Of a stretch of DNA of 64,000 nucleotides, positions 55,178 through 64,000 are shown in pieces (the stretch's first letter is position 1; each line of letters opens with the position of its first letter). Source of the stretch: Theobroma cacao (Eukaryota > Streptophyta > Magnoliopsida > Malvales > Malvaceae); NCBI RefSeq assembly GCF_000208745.1, contig NC_030851.1, forward strand, positions 32,763,833 through 32,827,832, read 5' to 3'. The notes under the pieces are model-generated. The model worked only from the letters and a program-made list of their open reading frames with translations, made no database searches and was not told where the DNA came from. Made by a program: the position numbers and the translations under genes.

Positions 55178-58100
55178 TGTCATGACCTGGTACCCCCCTC
55201 GAGCCCGTGACAACCGCCGAGGTACCCCGATAGACACTTATTTTCGAAAATGCCAATTGGGACCCCGCAAGGCTTAATATCAATATCTCATTTCCCTCGT
55301 GAGTAACCGTTGCCGAAAATCATGTTTTAGAAGATTTTAAGCTGTTTCCAACTCAAAACAAATAAAATAATAATTTCCATCTCACAGGAGTATTTTAGTT
55401 ATTTTTTTCTAAAAATTTCGAAACCGGCTAAAATGTAATATACGAGTACAAAACATATAATTCATAATCAAAAGTGAGTTTTAAAGTCTAAAATCTTCAT
55501 TTAAAACGAAATTTCGATTATTTGGATCTAATAAGAAAATAAAAGAAATGTTAAGTAAAATATTCTATTTTCTTATAAAATAATATTTTTAGAGTTATAC
55601 GCAAATAATTTTTGTAGCGTAAAAGTTAAATAAATTCATACATACTGTAATACAGTAAGCCAAAGTATTTAATTTAATTTACAATAATAAATGGGCCCCC
55701 GAATAAACAACAGTAAATAGGACTATAAACCTATAGTTTGAAGAATGCAAACCTAACGGTAGTCCTCGATGAGATCAGCTATTTACAGTCTAATCTGAGC
55801 CTGAAATGGAGGGAAAGAATGGTGGTGAGATTATAAAATCCCAGTGAGTAAACAAACATCATTCAAAAGATCTAAAGTCCGAGTAAAAGAAGACTATTAA
55901 AACATTTCATCCAAATAAGTTTTTCATAACATAAGTATTCATTTCATTTAAATAGTCAACATGGCTTATGAGTATTTTAAAAAAAACTTAGCTTCTGCCA
56001 AAATCATTCTCGAGAATACCTTGGCCGAGGCATCTTACCGAGTCCTCTAAGATTGTAAAAATTTCGTATACACGAAAACATACTTTTAGTTTGAAAAACA
56101 CAGCTGTTCCTTGGCGTTAGCGGAGTTCATCGCACAAGGTGGTTCGGCGTGACGTGGACTCTAACCATACCTCAGGAGATACCCTACGCGCCTCTCCGAC
56201 CGAGGTACATATTTATATCTGGATTTTGTGCCCCTCTAATAGGCTGGTCCACAGAATCCGCCCACTACAGCAAGCTAAACCCACCATATAATAAAATTTT
56301 AACAGTATAACAAAGCTAATATAATACTACCCAGCCTGCAAGGGTAAAATAAAATAATTCATACAATTCATAAAACACAGCCCAACCAGTCATGCCAACA
56401 CAATAACAATATAACATAAGCCATCAATTTCCAATCATAAATTTACAACATACCGGTGGTCTCCAATTACTCTATTTTCAAAATCGTTATTTCGTTTCAA
56501 GACAATTTATAAAGTCTTTTCATTTAAACACATTTTGTATACAAAACATAAAAATTTACCATTTGAACTCATTTTCATAAAATTCACCAAAACTGAATAA
56601 AAACATACTTTAAATAATTAAAATGAGGGTAAGGTTACTCACAATGTCTAGAGTGGGGATTTTCGAAATACTCAGACTACTGGTCCTTGGGTACAATTCC
56701 CTTGCCTTTATCGGAGGACTCACCACCTTGACACAATACAAAATCGAGAAATTCACCACATTGGTATTAAATTGAAATTAAACTAATTTAGACTACTAAT
56801 GCATGATATGGAATGTAAAATGTCCGATTAATCGCTTAAATGTAATATTCGACCTAAGTCACACTATACTCGGTCTAATCGGCTAAAATCTCCAATATAA
56901 TTCCAAATCAATTCTTTTCACTTTTTACACTCCAATTATACCTAAATTACCTCAGTGACTGTGAATGAGATTCAATTTATCAGTCTTAGGTCAATAATCA
57001 CACATGTCTATACATTGAGAAAAATTCAAATTTTCACACCAAAATTTCCCATTTAATTTCTAGCCTCACCAAACATCAAATATCACCAAAATATCATGAA
57101 ATATCATCAATTTCAGCCTCAATATTCTCCCTAGAAAATTCGGCCTCTTATGGGTAATGGGAGAAAATGAATTTTTTTCTTGTTGTTTTGTTTCTAAATA
57201 TGCTAAACTAACTAAAAACACTAACATAACTTAGAATCAAATCAATCCAACTTCATTCTCTCTCCATACCCATTTGGTCAGCCATGAATTCATCATGAAA
57301 ACATAAAATTTAATCATNNNNNNNNNNNNNNNNNNNNNNNNNNNAAGAAATTTTACCTTTGATTGCTTGATTCCTTGAAATCCCACACTTTTTCTTCAAT
57401 TTTCCCACCTAGGTTTTGTGTTTTTCCTTTCCTCTCTTTGTTCTTACTATGGCCGGCCACATGAAGAGAAAATGGGATAAATATGGGCTGATTTTTATAG
57501 AAAATAATAAAATATCCTTACTTGACACATGTCACATGCTTATTAGTCCATTTTTTTTTTTATACTTTAATAATTATGCTTCCATTCTCCACCACATGAT
57601 TAGTCAAAGGTCAAAATGAGGATAAGGGAAGACCATGTGCTGGACAAGTGTCCTGGTGGTGAAAAATTACGATTTTGCCCCTATGGTGGTAAAATTACCA
57701 TTTTACCCCTATGCTCCGAAAAATACCAGGATTATAATTTTTCACTTTCAACCTCAAATTATACTCCAATAAGTCAAATATGATCAAAATCTTTCAAAAA
57801 AACTCCCATTTTGTCCTCAAGTGGCAAAATTACCATTTTACCCCTAGATAGCGAAATTTCCAATTTGACTCCAATTCGATCCTCGAACTCCAAATCACCA
57901 TTTTAAGTCATTCTGAGACTTTAAAATTCTCAATTTCACCTTAAATTCTCTATTTGACCTAGTTCGAAGCTTAGTTCAACTTAGTTATACTATTAAGTAC
58001 ATTATCGGCTTTTAACGATTTTCGGGGCTTTCCTAGCATGCAAACATGCTATCCATCATAGGCATGTCATGACAAGTATTTTATAAGGTCAGGCTTTACA
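55178..58100 (-). repeat. 5' LTR of Gypsy element B
   Basis: 2923 bp including 27 N (57318-57344). It begins TGTCATGACCTGG in plus-strand reading and ends AGGTCAGGCTTTACA, the inverse of 43157-46102. The bases to its right (ACATATCATTC) are the middle of a MITE, not a partner of the TTGCT that precedes element A. Confidence 0.9.
57318..57344. other. Assembly gap (27 N)
   Basis: Undetermined bases within the LTR of element B. Confidence 1.
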
Positions 58101-58360
58101 ACATATCATTCTATCCATGTGACTCTTATGTGACATGTTGACATGTCATAATGGATAACATGTCATGATTACATCAATGTCATGCTAATGTCATATGGAT
58201 ATAAAATGACAATGGATATTTTGATTAATAACAATTAGTCAACTATTAGTTATAAAGGCTTATTTGACCCAAAATAAAAATATAAAGGTTTAATTGAACA
58301 TAATAGAAGAATAATGACTTATTTGAATTTTCTTAAATAGTTTAGAAACTTTTTTGAGAA
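58101..58360. mobile_element. MITE family M, copy 2 (right half only)
   Basis: Starts in the central GACATGTTGACATGTC region and runs to the end of the element as in 40498-40981 (TTTTGATTAA, AACAATTAGT, AATAGTTTAGAAACTT). It leads into CCAAAAAGTTATTAAATTTTAAG, the same junction as copy 1. The left half is missing and replaced by the LTR of element B. Confidence 0.75.
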
Positions 58361-60480
58361 TTTTACCAAAAAGTTATTAAATTTTAAGCTAGTATTACAA
58401 CTGCTAAGTATTTTGTTATTACTTGAATGATACCAAAATTTAGTTATAATCAAATCTAATAATTACATGGAATAATGTTAAATTATTTGTTGATAGACAT
58501 TCTCATAAGAAATGTAATAATAAATTTTGCTAATCAGAAGTCAATCATTAACACTTGAAACTGTTAATCGTTACAAATGTTTGTTCTGTTTGAGTGGAAA
58601 CACACTTTCAACTATAAAATCACATGATAAAGTTATTATTTTATTTTCTTTCTACTTCTCAACCGAGTAAGGTTTATTATGCGTTGTCTTTTTCTTTTTT
58701 TTTTTATAACACCGTTTTTCATATATAATATATGTAAATTAAATTCATAACTTTGTATTTGATCAAATTCTACCATTTGTTACTATGTTATTAGTTGAAT
58801 AATACTATAACGACATAATATCTAAAAAAGCCCCTAAACTATTCAGGAAAATTTAAATAAGCCTTCATAAATTTATTACGTTCAATCAAGCCCTTATACT
58901 TTTATTTTGAGCCAAATAAGCTTTTATACTTTTATTTTGAATCAAATAAGCTCTTATGACTAATGATTGACTTAGCGAAAATGTCATTTGTCATTTTATA
59001 TCGCATAGTGCTAATGTGGTATACTAACATATCTAATTGATAATAATATGACATATTGATATATCATAATTGATATTGACATGACATGTTAATTTCGCAT
59101 GATAACATGACCATATGACATTTTTTACTCTTCACATTAATGCCATGCCCGTGCGATGTGGATACAAAATGACAAGTAGCATTTTAACTAATGACAAGTA
59201 GCATTTTAACTAATGACAATTAATAAATCATTAATCATAAGGGCTTATTTGATTCCAAATAGAAGTACAAGGATTTGATTGAATGCAATAAAAGAATAAT
59301 AGCTTATTTGAATTTTCTTGAATAGTTTATGAATTTATTTAAGCATTATGCATACCAAAATATATTAAGATTCCTTAATAAGATCCTATTGTGTTTTAAT
59401 TAAATTATTGAAAAAAAAAGGTAAAAGAATGATCACCTGCATTTGTTGACGTTTCAATTTAATTATTTATGAGTGAAATTTGGAACCTGAACACTTTATT
59501 AATATATTTAAATGAGAAAAAAATTGTATCTAGTGATTTAATCACAATATGATTTTAAAATCAAGTGATAAAGTTGCTATTTTCTTTCTTTTGTATTTTT
59601 TAGCCGAATTAAAGCTCATTACGTGCAATCTTTTCTTTGATTTTTTTTCCAATGCCTACCTCTTTTAATACATAATAAAAATTGATTAAATTTAGAATTA
59701 GTATTACAAGTGCTAATCATTTTTTTTGGGTATAGTGCTATTTGTTTTGTTATTATTTGAATGATACCATAATTCGGTTGTTTAATTAGTTGTCGACAAC
59801 ATTGTCACACTAAATTTAGCAATAAATTTCACTATTCAAAACTTAATCATTAATGATTGGAATGTTGGATTCTATTTGAGTGAAAACACACTTTCAACTT
59901 TTAACTATAATAACGTACATTTAATACAACAGAAAAACGATAACAATAAAATTATATGATAAAGCTATTATTTACTTTTTCTTCTACTTCTCAATTAAGT
60001 AAAGTTCGTTATGTGTCGTTTTTATTTTCTTTTTTGGTAACATCAATTTTAATACATAATACATATAAATTAACTTCATAACTAACTTTGTATTTGATCA
60101 ATAAAAGAATGATTGTTTTTATTTGTTGACATTTGCGTTTAATATATGAGTGAAATTTAAAATTTGAATATTTTATTAAAATATATAAATGAAGAAAATG
60201 ATATCGTGTAATTTAATCATAATATGATTTTTAAAGTTACGTGATAAATTTGTTATTTTCTTTTTTTTTATTTACTTTTGAATGGAGTAAAAGCTGATTA
60301 AGCGCCGTCTTTTGTTTTCATTTTTTGCAATGTGTACCTCTTTTAATACATAATAAAATTTGTTTAAATTTAGAATTAGTATTACAACAGCTAATAATTA
60401 GCTTGGAATAATGTTGAATTAGTTATTGACAGACAATATAGGAAAATTTTAATAATAAATTTTAACATTCAAAACTATAA
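58361..60480 (+). repeat. 0.8 kb tandem array, block 3
   Basis: H1 markers at about 58664 and 59997, H2 markers at 59606 and 60284. H1-to-H2 spacing is about 392 in the first unit once the MITE at 58811-59351 is removed, and 287 in the last, which has lost about 100 bases. The array ends near 60480 at AACATTCAAAACTATAACAG, where single-copy sequence upstream of the aminotransferase gene begins. Confidence 0.85.
58811..59351. mobile_element. MITE family M, copy 3 (541 bp)
   Basis: Same ends and interior as the MITE at 40498-40981 (GACATAATATCT, CCCCTAAACTATTCAG, AATAGTTTATGAATTTATTTAAGCATTATG) but inserted at another place in the unit. Flanks ATACTATAA (58802-58810) and ATACCAAAA (59352-59360) are a 7 of 9 match for the target duplication. 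It contains an internal duplication GACAAGTAGCATTTTAACTAAT. Confidence 0.8.
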
Positions 60481-60918
60481 CAGCATTTGAAAAGAAAGTA
60501 GTGTTTCCGTAGCACATTTTGTGATATTGCCAGAAAAAACTGATGTCTGTTCACATAGCCAGCAAATTGTGCATTGGATCTTCAAGGCCCCCTTGGAATT
60601 TTCCTTTTTCTTTTAACAACTTTCCAGTGTTTTCCTTGAGAGGGAAAAGTGAAAAGATAGACACAACCATTCTTATCTCTTGTCAAAGCTACCATATATA
60701 GTTTTCATTTACAGAAGAATCTGCTCTGGTCCTTAATTAGACCTTTAGTTAGGTACACCAACAAAAACTCTCTCCTTATAGTAAGTACATCTCGATTCTG
60801 TCATTCATAATTCCGAGATTTTCTGCCTTTTAAGGCTTTTTTTTTTTTGTTTTCATTCCCTTTGCAGAAAATCCGACAGTTTCGTGGGAATTAGAGTACC
60901 TTGCACCTCCCTCCCCTC
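60481..60918. other. Upstream region of the aminotransferase gene
   Basis: Non-array DNA, less AT-rich towards the gene, with pyrimidine-rich runs (CTCCCTCCCCTC just before the TATA box). No coding region is seen. Confidence 0.5.
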
Positions 60919-60930
60919 TATATATACATA
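60919..60930 (+). promoter_or_regulatory. TATA box of the aminotransferase gene
   Basis: TATATATACATA about 95-105 bases before the ATG at 61024, in a good position for a plant core promoter. A pyrimidine-rich tract precedes it. Confidence 0.6.
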
Positions 60931-61023
60931 TCCACATTCTACAAGCCCTGCACTGGGTCCCTAATAATTTAACTTTCGAAAATTACTTTCATTTCGTTTT
61001 CAAATACTATTGCACAAGCCAAG

Positions 61024-63623
<2,600 letters not shown>

Positions 63624-64000
63624 TAAAAGGCTGAGGGAGAAATTAAAAAGTCTTTGATGATCGTGGGTGTATATGGTAATGAAACCTTATGGTACATGGA
63701 ACGCATTTAGACTTTAGTCTTTAGGAATTGAGAATGCTTATTGTGGTAGCTTGAGTGGAAAAAGAGAGAGAGAGAGAGACAGTAATTTATTTGTTTATTT
63801 ATTTTTTAAAAAGAGTGAGTAATTTATTTACAATCCTCTTATGGTTTCAACGGTTGACGCTATCTATATATGATAGCCAGTTTCAAGTATTTTATGTAGC
63901 TTATTTAATGATAAGCAATTCAATATGTTTTTCTTCAGGATACTGTCCTGCAAAATTTATTTGTACTTGATTAGTAGACACATAAGCTTGGAAATTGTCT
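63624..64000 (+). other. 3' UTR and downstream of the aminotransferase gene
   Basis: AT-rich, with a (GA)n run at about 63763-63779. No further gene is visible before the window ends. Confidence 0.5.

Larger units (their letters stand above)
52536..58100 (-). mobile_element. Gypsy element B, inverted and truncated
   Basis: Same family as A on the opposite strand: 5' LTR 55178-58100, primer site (minus) TAGTATCAGAGC at 55159-55170, gag (from 55000 down), protease and RT ending after [11 protein letters not shown] at 52536. RNase H, integrase and 3' LTR are missing. The RT, protease and zinc knuckle of B keep catalytic residues that A has lost, but gag is broken by frameshifts. Confidence 0.88.

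Noticed and set aside
43152..58105. Target duplication flanking the Gypsy A+B composite
   Set aside because: TTGCT on the left and ACATA on the right do not match; the composite is a rearrangement, not one insertion.

Overview
This looks like nuclear DNA of a eudicot plant. It is AT-rich, has spliced genes with GT-AG introns, and is full of plant-type LINE, Copia, Gypsy and MITE sequence. I cannot name the species. Two runs of N (31533-32016 and 57318-57344) and a single N (23544) mark a draft assembly.

Host genes sit only at the edges. At the left are a spliced alpha/beta-hydrolase (lipase) gene (312-3348, +, 8 exons, 459 codons) and an intronless RING-H2 E3 ligase gene (6582-7100, -). At the right is a spliced TAA1/TAR-type tryptophan aminotransferase gene (61024-63623, +, 5 exons, 399 codons) for auxin synthesis. 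As I recall, homologues of the lipase and aminotransferase genes are neighbours in Arabidopsis (At1g23330 and TAR1/At1g23320), so the 53 kb between the RING and aminotransferase genes would be later expansion of an old gene pair.

That interior is a nest of repeats. From about 8.5 to 21.1 kb lie two LINE remnants, each split by an LTR element: a 2.08 kb solo LTR with GAAAA target duplication in the first, and a 4.07 kb Copia element with TATGC duplication in the second. From 21.1 to 25 kb is AT-rich DNA with a hairpin minisatellite, microsatellites and a foldback element. From about 25 to 60.5 kb runs a tandem array with a period near 0.8 kb. Each unit is made of two diverged half-units of about 385 and 415-450 bp. 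The array is split by a decayed Gypsy element, a 2.86 kb solo LTR (ATTAA duplication), a third LINE carrying a second Copia element, four MITE-like insertions, and a 15 kb pair of inverted Gypsy (Tekay/Del-like) elements.

The most interesting observations are these: (1) two Copia elements with different LTRs share one internal architecture, in which protease, integrase and early RT are missing and a 63-78 bp minisatellite joins gag to late RT; (2) the dimeric ~0.8 kb tandem array; (3) the 5.6 kb-arm inverted repeat of Gypsy sequence, which could be transcribed into a long hairpin RNA; (4) a GC-AG intron in the lipase gene. No transposon gene in the window is fully intact, although one LINE RNase H reading frame and the RT of one Gypsy copy keep their key residues.
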